Assembly: GCF_000425205.1 (NCBI RefSeq)
Contig: NZ_AULI01000002.1
Span: forward strand, 304,456-368,455
Reading direction: 5' to 3'
Source: Pontibacillus halophilus JSM 076056 = DSM 19796
Lineage (GTDB): Bacteria; Bacillota; Bacilli; Bacillales; BH030062
Length of the DNA: 64,000 nt
In this document: positions 1 to 9,571 of the stretch, one piece after another
How the letters are laid out: the number at the start of each line of letters is the position of its first letter
How positions within the stretch are numbered: the stretch's first letter is position 1
Translations under genes and position numbers: made by a program
Notes under the pieces: generated by a model
Seen by the model: the letters and a program-made list of their open reading frames with translations, nothing else
What the model was told of the DNA's origin: nothing
The model's database searches: none

Positions 1-991
1 TTACGACCCAGGACCTGCCTTGTATGGTGTATTCCGCCATCCCTTCTTCCTCTGCTGTAACGACCTGGTCTAACAACTGTTGAAGAGGTTCTGGCAAATA
101 GGCTTCATTAGGGAGCATCACTTTACCCGTTTCATATTCCCAAGCATGAAGAAATTGAGCTGCGGGAGGGTTCGTAATGAGCACTTCTCCATTTCGATTA
201 AGGGTAATTACCCCATCTGCCATGGAGCGTAAGATTCCCGATAATTGCTCTTTTTCTTGACTTAATGCATTGATATGAAATTTCAATTGTCTCCCCATCC
301 GATTAAACGCCATCGCTAATTCGCCAATTTCATCGTGGGTCAAGATAGGCACCTTTGTGTTAAATTCTCCTCTTGCCAATTCGAAAGCTCCCTCTCTCAT
401 CTTAATGAGAGGTGAAGTGATTCGAGTGGATAAGAAGAACGCAAAAATGGTCGTCAAGATGACCGCAATCCCTGCTCCAAGAAATATAATCTTCGTCGTC
501 TGTGCTGATGTCTGCTCAACGAACGTGAGGTCTTGGTACATATAGACCGCGCTACCTTGTTCAATCGGTGTACCAACAATAAGGATATTCGTATCTGTCT
601 TAGGAATACTTGTCTCCTGTTTAATCACTTCTTCGCCTTCCATAACTCTAGCTAACGCCTCATTGTTCTTGACCCAAGACGCGTCAATTGGCGGTACATT
701 TGAGTTTCCTTGTTCACTCGATAACCATGCATCCTCCTCTTCAAAGAGAACGAGAACACGAGTGCTTGAATCCACGACATGGTCAATAATATCGAGAGCT
801 AACTCACGATTGTCGTATTCTTCAACAATCTCCGTTACTTTCTTAGCAGATTGGACGAGCTCGTCTTCTGCTTCGACAAGGTGATAATTCTCAAAGAACT
901 GCAAGAGAAGTACGGTTAAGATGAAGAGGACGAAGCACACGAGCATAAGAATCGTGACCCAAAGCTTCCCTACCACACTACGCCAGAACAT
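1..991 (-). CDS. resE: ResE sensor histidine kinase, N-terminal part (cut by window edge)
   Basis: Partner kinase of ResD, sensing respiratory or redox state at the membrane. The reading frame is open to the window edge and gives about 330 residues: a transmembrane helix at about 10-32, an extracytoplasmic sensor region at about 33-163, a second helix at about 164-186, a HAMP linker after it and the start of a PAS domain (ADGVITLN). The histidine-phosphotransfer and ATPase domains lie outside the window. The ATG overlaps the resD stop by one base (TAATG), so the two are translationally coupled. Identity rests on this domain order and on the resABCD neighbourhood. Confidence 0.93.
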   Translation of the reverse strand, partial: MFWRSVVGKLWVTILMLVCFVLFILTVLLLQFFENYHLVEAEDELVQSAKKVTEIVEEYDNRELALDIIDHVVDSSTRVLVLFEEEDAWLSSEQGNSNVPPIDASWVKNNEALARVMEGEEVIKQETSIPKTDTNILIVGTPIEQGSAVYMYQDLTFVEQTSAQTTKIIFLGAGIAVILTTIFAFFLSTRITSPLIKMREGAFELARGEFNTKVPILTHDEIGELAMAFNRMGRQLKFHINALSQEKEQLSGILRSMADGVITLNRNGEVLITNPPAAQFLHAWEYETGKVMLPNEAYLPEPLQQLLDQVVTAEEEGMAEYTIQGRSWVV

Positions 992-1707
992 TATGAACCG
1001 CTCACTTCAAATTTGTACCCTACACCCCACACAGTAATAATCATACTGGCCGCTTCCGTTGATACTTTGCTTAATTTCTCACGAAGTCGTTTAATATGTG
1101 TATCTACTGTTCGAAGGTCGCCAAAGAACTCATATTGCCACACTTCCTTGAGTAGTTCCTCACGGTCAAATACCTTATCAGGAGCTTTAGCCATAAAGAG
1201 CAACAATTCATATTCCTTAGGTGTCAAGGAAACATTTGTCCCATCCGCCAATACTTTGTGAGCGTCATTATCAATGGTCAAATGAGGAAAGACAATCAAA
1301 TCCTTCGCTGCTGTATCCGTTTGTAAGAACTTCGTCGTACTAGAGCGACGTAACAAAGCTTTCACTCTAAGGACGACCTCTCTTGGGCTAAATGGTTTCA
1401 CGATATAGTCGTCTGTACCGACTTCAAACCCTTGAACGCGGTTTGCTTCTTCCCCTTTAGCCGTCAACATAATGACAGGCGTTGCTTTCTTCTCACGTAG
1501 CTCTTTACACACTTCAATCCCGTCTTTACCTGGCATCATTAAGTCGAGAAGAATGACGTCATATTCGTTTTCCAAAGCCATATGTAAGGCGGTTTCTCCA
1601 TCTTCAGCTTCCTCAACCTGGAAGTCTTCTTTCTCGAGATACATTCGAATAAGACGGCGAATGCGATCTTCATCGTCAACAACTAAAATTTTTGCATCTT
1701 GATTCAT
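991..1707 (-). CDS. resD: ResD, OmpR-family response regulator
   Basis: Response regulator that in B. subtilis activates respiration, cytochrome biogenesis and anaerobic genes. The receiver domain (about 1-120) has the acidic pair D11/D12, phospho-acceptor D55 (LLDLMMPG) and the conserved lysine of the IVKPFSPRE segment. The C-terminal half is a winged-helix DNA-binding domain (LTPKEYELL, then VDTHIKRLREKL). It is 238 residues, about the usual length, and is preceded by a GGGGGAC ribosome site. A terminator-like hairpin separates it from resC, so resDE may have its own promoter besides read-through from resABC. Confidence 0.96.
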   Translation of the reverse strand: MNQDAKILVVDDEDRIRRLIRMYLEKEDFQVEEAEDGETALHMALENEYDVILLDLMMPGKDGIEVCKELREKKATPVIMLTAKGEEANRVQGFEVGTDDYIVKPFSPREVVLRVKALLRRSSTTKFLQTDTAAKDLIVFPHLTIDNDAHKVLADGTNVSLTPKEYELLLFMAKAPDKVFDREELLKEVWQYEFFGDLRTVDTHIKRLREKLSKVSTEAASMIITVWGVGYKFEVSGS

Positions 1708-1730
1708 AATTGTCCCCCGTTCCTAAAAAT

Positions 1731-1756
1731 AGAGACTACATCTCTATGTAGTCTCT
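1731..1756 (-). terminator. Terminator between resC and resD
   Basis: A 10-bp perfect stem (agagactaca / tgtagtctct) with a 6-nt loop lies just after the resC stop and is followed on the minus strand by ATTTTT. It should partly or fully end resABC transcription before resDE. Confidence 0.8.
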
Positions 1757-1762
1757 TATCCT

Positions 1763-2953
1763 TTATGCGTAAGAATGTAGACCTGCAATCACAAGATTTA
1801 CTACAATCAAGTTAAACATAATGATAGCAAATCCAATTACGGCAAGCCAAGCCGATTTCTCACCATGCCAGCCACGAGACAGGCGTAAGTGAAGAAATGC
1901 TGCATAGAATAACATTGTAATTAACGCCCATACCTCTTTTGGATCCCAACCCCAAGGTCGGTCCCACGCTTGTTGCGCCCAAATCATCGCGAAGATGAGA
2001 GCGCCTAATACGAAGACAGGGAAGCCTATAGCCACTGCCCGGTAGCAGACTTCATCTAATAGGTCTGGTTTCACCTTCTTCAACAACGGTTGAATCGCAG
2101 CTGCAATTCGTTTACGAAGAATGAGGCGTAACAGCCAATAAATAACTAGGCCTGCTAGAAGAGACCAGATGAACGTATTTAGCTTACTTGCAGCATCTTG
2201 TCCGTTCATCCATGAAGGAGCATTAAATAATGGGCTAAATGCACCCTCACTCACCATTTCAGAATCATATGGGCCAACTATCGCTGGCAATCCATACTGT
2301 ATCGTCGTCATCTGTTCTTCCACTGGAGCTTCAAATACGACTTCATACTCTAACGCTCTAAAGCTACTCGTAAGGGTAATAAACCCTAATGTCGCAATTA
2401 ACGTGTAAAGGACAAACTCAAGCCAGAATGATCGTTTAGAAGCACGACTTTGATCGATTTGTCGAATTAAGTAAATAAGTCCTGCTGCAAAGCTTACAGC
2501 AAAAATGGCTTGCCCAGTTGCCGCAGTGGTCACGTGGATATAAAGCCAATGTGTTTTCAGTGACGGCACAAGCGGAGAAATTTCCGATGGGAACATGCTT
2601 GCGAACGCAATCAACAGCAAGGCAATCGGCAATGCAAACAATCCAAGCATGTTCAGCCGGTAAATAAAATAAATAATAATAAACGCTGCGACAAGCATCA
2701 TGCCAAAGAACGTCGTATATTCAAATAGATTACTAACCGGCGCATGGTCACTTGCAATCCAACGTGTAATAAAATAGCCGACTTGTGCGATAAACCCAAC
2801 AATGGCAATCGTGATCGCAACATTGCCTAATTTACTTTTCGTATTCGTCCCCTTTTTGTCTCGAATCGTAGCAGCAAAGAAGAACGTAGCAATCAAATAT
2901 AGCACAAAGGCCGCGTACAGTAGATTGCTGCTAACTGTGCTCAAATCTCCCAT
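1763..2953 (-). CDS. resC: ResC (CcsA-type), cytochrome c biogenesis membrane protein
   Basis: Integral membrane subunit of the System II cytochrome c synthetase, which with ResB moves heme across the membrane and attaches it to apocytochrome c. The protein has 396 residues and many hydrophobic helices. Near residue 335 it carries the tryptophan-rich heme-handling motif of CcsA proteins ([13 protein letters not shown]), and conserved histidines flank it ([10 protein letters not shown]). The ATG has an AGGGAGG site. It lies 23 nt after resB in the order resA-resB-resC, as in B. subtilis. Confidence 0.95.
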   Translation of the reverse strand: MGDLSTVSSNLLYAAFVLYLIATFFFAATIRDKKGTNTKSKLGNVAITIAIVGFIAQVGYFITRWIASDHAPVSNLFEYTTFFGMMLVAAFIIIYFIYRLNMLGLFALPIALLLIAFASMFPSEISPLVPSLKTHWLYIHVTTAATGQAIFAVSFAAGLIYLIRQIDQSRASKRSFWLEFVLYTLIATLGFITLTSSFRALEYEVVFEAPVEEQMTTIQYGLPAIVGPYDSEMVSEGAFSPLFNAPSWMNGQDAASKLNTFIWSLLAGLVIYWLLRLILRKRIAAAIQPLLKKVKPDLLDEVCYRAVAIGFPVFVLGALIFAMIWAQQAWDRPWGWDPKEVWALITMLFYAAFLHLRLSRGWHGEKSAWLAVIGFAIIMFNLIVVNLVIAGLHSYA

Positions 2954-2976
2954 GATGTTCCTCCCTTTCTACTCCC

Positions 2977-4632
2977 TTATACCTCATCATCTTGTAATTC
3001 CTGCTGGTCTTTCGGCATTTGAATCGAAGTACCTTCAAGCGCTTTCTCAATTTCCCTCTTCACACCGAACCAATTCTTATTCGTATGAGCGGCAATCCAA
3101 ATCCCCTCTTCACGTGGTTGAATCCAGATTCGTCGGTGATTCCAATACATCCCCTGAACCACACCAACCATAAAGATTAAACCTCCAAGAGCGAGAAATG
3201 GCAACGTGTAATCTCGTGTCACCGTTAAGCCAGTTACATCGCGAACACCGAAATCAACAAGTCCAAGCTTGTACTCCCGTTCTCCTGGTGTCGCACTAAT
3301 GTTAACACCAATCCCTACGAAGCTCACTTCTGCCTCTTCTCGTTCGTCCTTCTCTTTAGTATAGACGCGCATTGCGAACGCGGGATTCTTTGGATATTTC
3401 GAGAGTGACGTCGGCCCGTCCTCTTCCATCTTATAATCTGGGAAGTATTCATCGATTTCAACTTTGAAACCATTCGGTAATGTGTAGGTTTCTTGTGGTT
3501 CTGATAAGTTCACCGTAAATTCTCCGAGCGATGTTTCATCAGCATCATCTGCTTCATGGAGCTTAAACGTTAACTCCGTAAATTCATTCTGTTGATAGCT
3601 AGATTGGAAGAGCGAATACCCATCAAAGGTGATTGGTTCGTTAACTCGGGCTTCTGCTTCCTTTACAACGGTAAGGTCAGCCTCAGTACCAGGTAAGGAA
3701 TCGTCAGAACGCTTATAGATGACGGCGTTCGTCTGATAGTTCTTCGGTACAGGGGCACCGTTTCGTTCGATGGCTTCTTTATAACGCTCATCATTCTCAT
3801 CATAATATTCGAGAATAAAATCCTTATTCTCGATAAAATACTGATCATCAGTCTGCGGGATGACCTTGGTCTCACCTTCACGAACCCATACGAAGTCGTC
3901 TATGTACATAAATGGGATGAAGCGTAGTAAGGCTCCAAGCAAGAAGAGAATGAGTCCGATGTGGTTCACATAAGGTCCCCATCTCGAGAAACGATTCTTC
4001 TCAGCGAGAATATGCCCGTCTTCCTCTGTTATCTTATATCGCATACGTTTAAGCTTCTGAACCACTTGGTCTTTATCAGCTTCACTAACCTGTTCCGTCG
4101 CTCCAAATACGCGCTGTTTCTGCATAAACATATGGTGTCGCTTTGGACGTTGACGTTTCAAGGAACGATAAAGGGGAATAAAACGGTCAAGACTCGCAAT
4201 CACAATCGAAATTCCAATACCAGATACGAGGAGCATGTACCACCAAGAGCTATATAAATTATGAAAGCCGAGCTGATAGTAGAGTTTCCCTAGTATTCCG
4301 TATTCAACTTCATAGAATTGCTCTGCAGGTAGCTGGGATTGCTTTAAATCTTCTTGTGGGAAGATGGTACCGATTGCGGAGGCAACCAGCGTTACAACAA
4401 TCAGCCATACTCCTACTTTCACAGATGAAAAGAAATTCCAAATCTTGTCCACTAGTGTCTTGTTGTAGGTCTGAGATCGTCTGGAGCTTCCATCATAGCG
4501 CATATTCACAAGCGCCTGATCTTCATTTCCATTCAAATGTTGATTCTTCTCAATTGGCTTTCCACAAGATTCACAGAGAACTGTACCCTCTGGATTGGAA
4601 TGCCCGCAATAATCACACTTGATTTCTCTCAT
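2977..4632 (-). CDS. resB: ResB, cytochrome c biogenesis protein with N-terminal zinc ribbon
   Basis: Partner of ResC in System II cytochrome c assembly. I place the start at the ATG at 4632 (GAGAGGG site, 7-nt spacing), not at an upstream in-frame TTG; this gives 551 residues. The first 24 residues hold a CxxC...CxxC zinc-ribbon-like motif (C6, C9, C20, C23), which as I recall is also present in Bacillus ResB. Hydrophobic helices follow at about 70-95, 125-150 and 215-240, then a large extracytoplasmic domain and a last helix near 480. It sits 30 nt after resA. Confidence 0.95.
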   Translation of the reverse strand: MREIKCDYCGHSNPEGTVLCESCGKPIEKNQHLNGNEDQALVNMRYDGSSRRSQTYNKTLVDKIWNFFSSVKVGVWLIVVTLVASAIGTIFPQEDLKQSQLPAEQFYEVEYGILGKLYYQLGFHNLYSSWWYMLLVSGIGISIVIASLDRFIPLYRSLKRQRPKRHHMFMQKQRVFGATEQVSEADKDQVVQKLKRMRYKITEEDGHILAEKNRFSRWGPYVNHIGLILFLLGALLRFIPFMYIDDFVWVREGETKVIPQTDDQYFIENKDFILEYYDENDERYKEAIERNGAPVPKNYQTNAVIYKRSDDSLPGTEADLTVVKEAEARVNEPITFDGYSLFQSSYQQNEFTELTFKLHEADDADETSLGEFTVNLSEPQETYTLPNGFKVEIDEYFPDYKMEEDGPTSLSKYPKNPAFAMRVYTKEKDEREEAEVSFVGIGVNISATPGEREYKLGLVDFGVRDVTGLTVTRDYTLPFLALGGLIFMVGVVQGMYWNHRRIWIQPREEGIWIAAHTNKNWFGVKREIEKALEGTSIQMPKDQQELQDDEV

Positions 4633-4662
4633 AGTCAAACCCTCTCAATCGGTGTCTGATCG

Positions 4663-5217
4663 TTAAGCCTCAGGCACAATCTCATCCAAGTACATTTTAA
4701 TCCGGTCAATGTCCAAGCCGCCCATCACCTTACGTTGAACCGTCCCGTCAGGTGAGATAAATAGAGTCGTAGGAAGTGGTTGGATGCCATATGTAGTTAA
4801 TACCTGCTCAGATTTATCGTGCAGGATTGGAAACGAAAGGTCATATTTATCCATAAATTGATTTACAATAAGTTCACTTCGGTCTACACTCACGGCAAGA
4901 ATTTCGACCCCTTTTTCTTTATACTCTGGGTAAACCTCTTCCATATAAGGCATTTCTTCCTTACAAGGAGGACAGTACGTGGCCCAGAAATTCAACATAA
5001 CTCCTTGCCCTTCATAGTCGCTTAATTTAATGGTTTCCTGCTCTGTATTCAATCCAGCTAGCTCGAAATTCGGAGCAGTCGTTCCCTCATCTACGAGTTC
5101 AGAATTTTTACGTTGATAGTTTAAGACGAGTGCTGTGACCACTAAACCGACCATAACGGCTAGAAGTGTGAATCGAACAATGTAGCGCTTTCTTTTCTTA
5201 GCTATTTTATCACTCAT
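4663..5217 (-). CDS. resA: ResA, membrane-anchored thiol-disulfide oxidoreductase
   Basis: Keeps the CxxCH cysteines of apocytochrome c reduced on the outer face of the membrane so that heme can be attached. The 184-residue protein has a signal anchor at about 13-33 and a thioredoxin/TlpA fold with active site C82-P-P-C85 followed by the KEE acidic segment; the cis-proline loop is QPLPTTLF. The active site reads CPPC rather than the CEPC I recall for B. subtilis ResA, which could shift its redox potential. First gene of resABC, 57 nt downstream of rluB. Confidence 0.95.
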   Translation of the reverse strand: MSDKIAKKRKRYIVRFTLLAVMVGLVVTALVLNYQRKNSELVDEGTTAPNFELAGLNTEQETIKLSDYEGQGVMLNFWATYCPPCKEEMPYMEEVYPEYKEKGVEILAVSVDRSELIVNQFMDKYDLSFPILHDKSEQVLTTYGIQPLPTTLFISPDGTVQRKVMGGLDIDRIKMYLDEIVPEA

Positions 5218-5274
5218 TCAACTTCACTCCTAGCAACCATTATATCACGGTCATTCTATCCTAATTTTGAAAAT

Positions 5275-6015
5275 TTAGTTAACATTTTGCTCAGACATAT
5301 TTCGAAGACGCTTCACTTCGTATGGTGTAAGCTTTCTAGCTTCACCAGGTTGCAGTCCCTCTGTAGTTAAGAAGCCATACTGTTCACGCTTCAGCTTGTC
5401 TACTTTAAATCCAAGCGCTTCAAACATACGGCGGACTTGACGGTTCTTCCCTTCATGAAGGACAAGTTCAACAATCGATGTGCCTTTTTGACGGTCGGCT
5501 GAGAGTAGCTTCTGGCGAATTGCTTTCAACTTGTCCCCATCCGAGTATACTCCCTTTGTCAGTTGTCGCAATTGTTCTTTCGAAGGAATCCCTTTCAGTT
5601 TCGCAACATATACTTTGTCTAGCTCGTGTTTCGGGTGCATAAGAGACTGCGCGAAATCCCCGTCATTTGTTAGCACAATAAGCCCTGATGTATCGTAATC
5701 AAGTCGGCCCACAGGATAGATCCGCTCTTCTACTTCAGGTAAGAAGTCCGTCACGACTTTACGTCCTTTGTCATCTTTCACACTAGAAATGACGCCTCTT
5801 GGCTTATAAAGCAAGTAATGTACTGGCTCTTCTTTCTCGAGTGGCACGCCTTCTACAACTATTTCGTCGTTAGGCGATACTTTCGTGCCTAATTCTTTCA
5901 CCGTTTTACCGTTCACTTGAACTTTCCCTTCAACGATGAGTGTTTCGGCTTTTCTTCTTGATGTCACACCACTATTGGCGATTACTTTCTGTAGTCGTTC
6001 TTTTCCTTCAGACAT
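5275..6015 (-). CDS. rluB: RluB-type 23S rRNA pseudouridine synthase
   Basis: Converts a uridine of 23S rRNA to pseudouridine. The true start is the ATG at 6015 with an AAGGAGAT site; the longer open frame upstream runs into a terminator. This gives 246 residues: an S4 RNA-binding domain (about 2-60) and the RsuA/RluB catalytic domain with GRLDYDTSGL, catalytic D106. The late segment KNRQVRRMFEALG is typical of the family. It lies between spmB and resA, as in B. subtilis (there called ypuL/rluB). Confidence 0.93.
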   Translation of the reverse strand: MSEGKERLQKVIANSGVTSRRKAETLIVEGKVQVNGKTVKELGTKVSPNDEIVVEGVPLEKEEPVHYLLYKPRGVISSVKDDKGRKVVTDFLPEVEERIYPVGRLDYDTSGLIVLTNDGDFAQSLMHPKHELDKVYVAKLKGIPSKEQLRQLTKGVYSDGDKLKAIRQKLLSADRQKGTSIVELVLHEGKNRQVRRMFEALGFKVDKLKREQYGFLTTEGLQPGEARKLTPYEVKRLRNMSEQNVN

Positions 6016-6046
6016 TGTCAATCTCCTTCGTTCGTTTGAATTCCAT

Positions 6047-6075
6047 GAAAAAACAGTGCCGCATCGCCGCACTGT
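6047..6075 (-). terminator. Terminator of the dacB-spmA-spmB operon
   Basis: Stem acagtgc/gcactgt with a GC-rich loop, followed on the minus strand by TTTTTT. It lies between the spmB stop and the rluB start. Confidence 0.75.
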
Positions 6076-6142
6076 CCATTAACGTTGTCTGCCCTGTATG
6101 GCAACAAGGCATTTGTACAAATTTTCAATGGCAGTTGCCTCG

Positions 6143-6676
6143 TCATGTTCCAAATATGATGGTAACAATGATGATTGAGGCTATTATACCAATAAAGTCG
6201 GCAATTAGTCCAACCTTTAAAGCATCCCCCATTTTCTTAATTCCGACTGCACCAAAATAGACGGTTAACACATATAACGTCGTGTCCGTACTTCCTTGCA
6301 TGGTTGACGCAAGCCTACCTATAAACGAATCTGGACCGAACGTTTGAATGAGTTCTGTCGTCATACCAAGCGCTGCCGTACCTGAGATTGGTCGGACGAG
6401 GGCGAGCGGGACAATATCAGATGGGATCCCTACAAATGCTAAAACGGGAGAAAGCATGCTAACAAAGGCTTCCATGGCACCGGAAGCACGAAAGATTGCA
6501 ATCGACACCATCATCCCTAATAAAAATGGCAATAAAGAAATGGCCATCTTCACCCCTTCTTTACCGCCTTCTACGAACGTCTCATACGTGGGCACACGCT
6601 TCCACGTTCCATATAACAATACCGTAAGAATAAGAAGTGGGATTATCCATGTACTAACTGTCGTGACAAACGTCAT
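6143..6676 (-). CDS. spmB: SpmB, spore maturation protein
   Basis: Membrane protein of the nucleoside-recognition (Gate) family needed with SpmA for full dehydration of the spore core. The 177 residues contain several hydrophobic helices and the conserved segments PISGTAALGMTTELIQTFGPDSFIG (about 95-120) and STDTTLYVLTVYFGAVGIKK. The start overlaps the spmA stop by 4 bp (ATGA). Co-transcription with dacB and spmA is clear from the 1-4 bp overlaps; the hairpin just downstream ends the unit. Confidence 0.94.
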   Translation of the reverse strand: MTFVTTVSTWIIPLLILTVLLYGTWKRVPTYETFVEGGKEGVKMAISLLPFLLGMMVSIAIFRASGAMEAFVSMLSPVLAFVGIPSDIVPLALVRPISGTAALGMTTELIQTFGPDSFIGRLASTMQGSTDTTLYVLTVYFGAVGIKKMGDALKVGLIADFIGIIASIIIVTIIFGT

Positions 6677-7263
6677 CCTTTCCCCCTCCTTACTCTCCGG
6701 TAATAAAACAAGCGATCAACGAGGAGCGCACCGATTGTCGAGACGAGCGTGGCAAGGATGGTCGTCCCTACAATCTCCGTAGGCTCAGCAGAACCATATT
6801 TCATTCGAATGGCAATGACTGTGGTCGGAATTAATGTAACGCTTGAGGTGTTAATGGCAAGAAATGTAATCATGGACCGACTCGCTTCATCCGTCCCGCT
6901 CAGTTTCTTCATCTGCTCCATCGCTTTCAACCCCATCGGAGTCGCGGCGTTGCCAAGACCGAATAAATTCGCCGTAAAGTTTGAGAGAATATACCCCATC
7001 GCTGGGTGGTCGGGTGGAATATCTGGAAAGAACCGCGTAACAATAGGCCGTAACAGCTTGGTCAGCTTTCGTAGCAGCCCGGATACCTCAGCAATCCTCA
7101 TTAATCCGAGCCAGAAGACAAGCACACTTATCAAGCTGATGGAGAGCATGACGGCATCGTCTGCGCTTTTGAACAATGCCTCATTCACGTCTTCCATTCT
7201 TCCTGTAAGCATCGCATAGAAGATTCCGATAACCGCCATCCCAACCCAGATATAATTGACCAT
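6673..7263 (-). CDS. spmA: SpmA, spore maturation protein
   Basis: Membrane protein that works with SpmB in spore core dehydration. It has 196 residues with multiple hydrophobic helices and the Gate-family signature GLGNAATPMGLKAMEQM at about 100-117. The ATG overlaps the dacB stop by one base (TAATG), and the 3' end overlaps spmB. In B. subtilis this operon is expressed in the mother cell (sigma-E); I could not assign the promoter here. Confidence 0.94.
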   Translation of the reverse strand: MVNYIWVGMAVIGIFYAMLTGRMEDVNEALFKSADDAVMLSISLISVLVFWLGLMRIAEVSGLLRKLTKLLRPIVTRFFPDIPPDHPAMGYILSNFTANLFGLGNAATPMGLKAMEQMKKLSGTDEASRSMITFLAINTSSVTLIPTTVIAIRMKYGSAEPTEIVGTTILATLVSTIGALLVDRLFYYRRVRRGKG

Positions 7264-8363
7264 TACTGGAACCCCATCAATCGTTGAAGCATGTTCGTCG
7301 CCCGTTTCATAAACGATTCACGCTCTGGATTTGGGGAGCCCATGATAGAGACGGATTGGATAGGCTCACCGTTCAAATAATACTCCTTCTTCCCAATTAC
7401 CCCACCTGTCTCAAGCAAGGATAAATCTCCAAAGTAATGAATGCGCTCTTCAATTTGCCCAAACTCCTGGGCGGCTAGCGGCAATCTCACTTCGTTCCAT
7501 AAATACCCCGTAGTCCCTTCTTCATTCGGTAGTTCCGTTTTCCCTTCTGGAGCAAGCTCTTTCATCGAGTAATTCTCAAATCCCCACTCGAATGAATACG
7601 TATGGTCATTCCAATCATCTGGAGCGTTTAACGTAACCATAATCAATTCCATGCCATCCTTCTCAGCAGTTGATACGAGCGTTCTACCAGCCGATTTGGT
7701 GAACCCTGTCTTCCCTCCAGTACTGAACTCATAATACCTCGTCAACATCTTGTTTTTATTTCCCCAAGGATAAGGCACTGACTTCGAGCGATAACTTTCT
7801 GTACGTGAGACTTTCCTGAACAAGTCATTATCCATCGCATAGCGAGTGAGAAGCGCCATATCGTATGCAGTAGAATAGTGATTCTCTTGGTCTAAACCAT
7901 GAGGATTGGCGAAGCTTGAATTGGTCATTCCAATCCATTCTGCCTTCTCATTCATTAGAACAACGAATCCTTCCATACTTCCCCCTACATGTTCAGCAAT
8001 TGCCATAGCAGCATCGTTCCCAGACCGAAGCATTAGCCCGTACACTAAATCTTCCAACAAGATCTCTTGTCCTTCTTTCAAATACACCGAGGAGCCTTCT
8101 GTGTATACCGCACGATGAGACACTTCTACTTTTTCTTTCAGCATACCGGATTCAATCGCAATGATGGCCGTCATAATCTTCGTGATGCTTGCAATATTGC
8201 GTTGTTCATGTCCTGCCTTCTCAAAGAGCACCCTCCCTGTCGATTGCTCCATTAAGACAGCATTCCGCGCAGAAACGGATGGCGCTGCTGCAATAGATGG
8301 TGGCATACAAACAACAAGAAGGAGAATGAGTATCACTCCCACTTGAACTTTTCTTCTCCACAT
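7263..8363 (-). CDS. dacB: DacB, spore-type D-alanyl-D-alanine carboxypeptidase (PBP5*)
   Basis: Trims stem peptides of cortex peptidoglycan and so controls cross-linking. I place the start at the ATG at 8363 (AAGGGGGTC site); the open frame upstream has no ribosome site. The 366-residue product has a signal peptide (about 1-27, SIAAA) and the three penicillin-binding motifs: S59-I-T-K62, S114-G-N and K218-T-G. Its position directly before spmA-spmB identifies it as dacB rather than dacA or dacF; a separate dacF is at 21.5 kb. Confidence 0.93.
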   Translation of the reverse strand: MWRRKVQVGVILILLLVVCMPPSIAAAPSVSARNAVLMEQSTGRVLFEKAGHEQRNIASITKIMTAIIAIESGMLKEKVEVSHRAVYTEGSSVYLKEGQEILLEDLVYGLMLRSGNDAAMAIAEHVGGSMEGFVVLMNEKAEWIGMTNSSFANPHGLDQENHYSTAYDMALLTRYAMDNDLFRKVSRTESYRSKSVPYPWGNKNKMLTRYYEFSTGGKTGFTKSAGRTLVSTAEKDGMELIMVTLNAPDDWNDHTYSFEWGFENYSMKELAPEGKTELPNEEGTTGYLWNEVRLPLAAQEFGQIEERIHYFGDLSLLETGGVIGKKEYYLNGEPIQSVSIMGSPNPERESFMKRATNMLQRLMGFQ

Positions 8364-8460
8364 TTCATGCGACCCCCTTACGACACACGTCTTTACTATC
8401 AACTTATGCAGAAAGGACAGGCATATGAAAGAAAATAGAACAAGGGACAAACTTCACCAC

Positions 8461-8494
8461 AAAAAAACTGAGCCGCATTTGCGAAACTCAGCTC
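8461..8494 (-). terminator. Terminator after the superoxide dismutase gene
   Basis: CTGAG...CTCAG stem with an inner CGC/GCG pairing, followed on the minus strand by seven T. It ends the sodF-like gene ahead of dacB. Confidence 0.75.
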
Positions 8495-8522
8495 TATCAG
8501 AACGTCCTTACACACGCCCACA

Positions 8523-9413
8523 CTAAAATAATTCCCAAGTCAGGTTCTTCACTCGGTTAAATCGCTTCTCAGCATTACGCCAATTGACGATATTCCACCA
8601 ATTGTCGACGTATTCTCCTCGCTTGTTGTCATACTGCAAATAATAAGCATGTTCCCACACATCCAATAGAAGAATCGGGATCACATCCCACAATGCCATC
8701 TGTTGATGTTTCTCAGCCGTTTGAATGGCGAGTCTACCAGAACGTAATTCCCATACAAGCAGCGCCCACCCTACTGCCTCAACTGATTTAGCAGCCTCAG
8801 AAAACTGGCGTTTAAAGGCACTATAGCTGCCGAAATCACGGTTGATTCTTTGTAAGAGGTCTCCTTTTGGTTTCCCTCCCCCATTTGGACTCATGCTATT
8901 CCAAAAGATGGTGTGAAGAAAGTGACCTGACCCATGAAACGCTTGTTGACGGAGCCAGTATCTGATAAGACGATTTTTACCCGTCTTCCTCAACTGTTGT
9001 AACTGCTGTTCTGCTTCATTCAGCCCCTCCACATAGCTTTGGTGATGTTGATCATGGTGAAGCTTCATAATTTCTTTAGAGATATAGGGTTCTAGCGCAT
9101 CGTATGAGTAAGGAAGTGGTGGCAGCGTGTGCTTCCCAATCGGTACTGAATCCGTGGCACGGTGTTCCTCACTTGTGTTGAATTGCTGTAACACATCCAA
9201 TAACTTCTTTGCTTGTAGCTGAAGACGTTGAATGTCCTCGTCACTGATTGTATCTTGTTGAGAGACGTCCCTTGCCTTCTCTTTCCAGTCGCTAAAGTCT
9301 TTCTTCCACGCCTTCCACTCTCCAGTATCTTGCTCTATGGATGTAAGTGATGCTTCAATTGACTCTCCCCATTCAACTAACTCTTTCACATACTCCTGCT
9401 TCTTTGATCTCAT
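8523..9413 (-). CDS. Fe/Mn superoxide dismutase with N-terminal extension (SodF-like)
   Basis: Converts superoxide to oxygen and hydrogen peroxide. From the ATG at 9413 (GAGGTGA site) the protein has 296 residues, about 95 more than a standard Fe/Mn-SOD. The extra part (1-92) is charged and looks helical. The SOD domain follows from TLPPLPYSYDALEP. The four metal ligands are present: H119 (KLHHDQHH), H167 (GHFLHTIFW), D251 and H255 (DVWEHAYY). The extended form resembles B. subtilis SodF. It stands alone between scpB and dacB with its own terminator. Metal preference cannot be told from sequence alone. Confidence 0.88.
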   Translation of the reverse strand: MRSKKQEYVKELVEWGESIEASLTSIEQDTGEWKAWKKDFSDWKEKARDVSQQDTISDEDIQRLQLQAKKLLDVLQQFNTSEEHRATDSVPIGKHTLPPLPYSYDALEPYISKEIMKLHHDQHHQSYVEGLNEAEQQLQQLRKTGKNRLIRYWLRQQAFHGSGHFLHTIFWNSMSPNGGGKPKGDLLQRINRDFGSYSAFKRQFSEAAKSVEAVGWALLVWELRSGRLAIQTAEKHQQMALWDVIPILLLDVWEHAYYLQYDNKRGEYVDNWWNIVNWRNAEKRFNRVKNLTWELF

Positions 9414-9537
9414 CCTCAATCACCTCGCCCTATCGTATGCGATGAGAAAGTCTCGTATGTGTGGAGTTGGCTGTACTAAATGGGGAACATAGACTCGTAT
9501 GAAGCACGCTACTCAACCCTCCCCTATGAAACACAAA

Positions 9538-9571
9538 ATAAAAACCGACCCCTTATTGGAAAGGATCGGTT
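9538..9571 (-). terminator. Terminator of scpAB
   Basis: The stem AAACCGA/TCGGTTT overlaps the scpB stop codon and is followed by a T-run on the minus strand. Confidence 0.75.

Noticed and set aside
2977..4632. The ResB zinc ribbon as a novel domain fusion
   Set aside because: From memory, Bacillus ResB proteins normally begin with this CxxC...CxxC segment, so it is a family feature.
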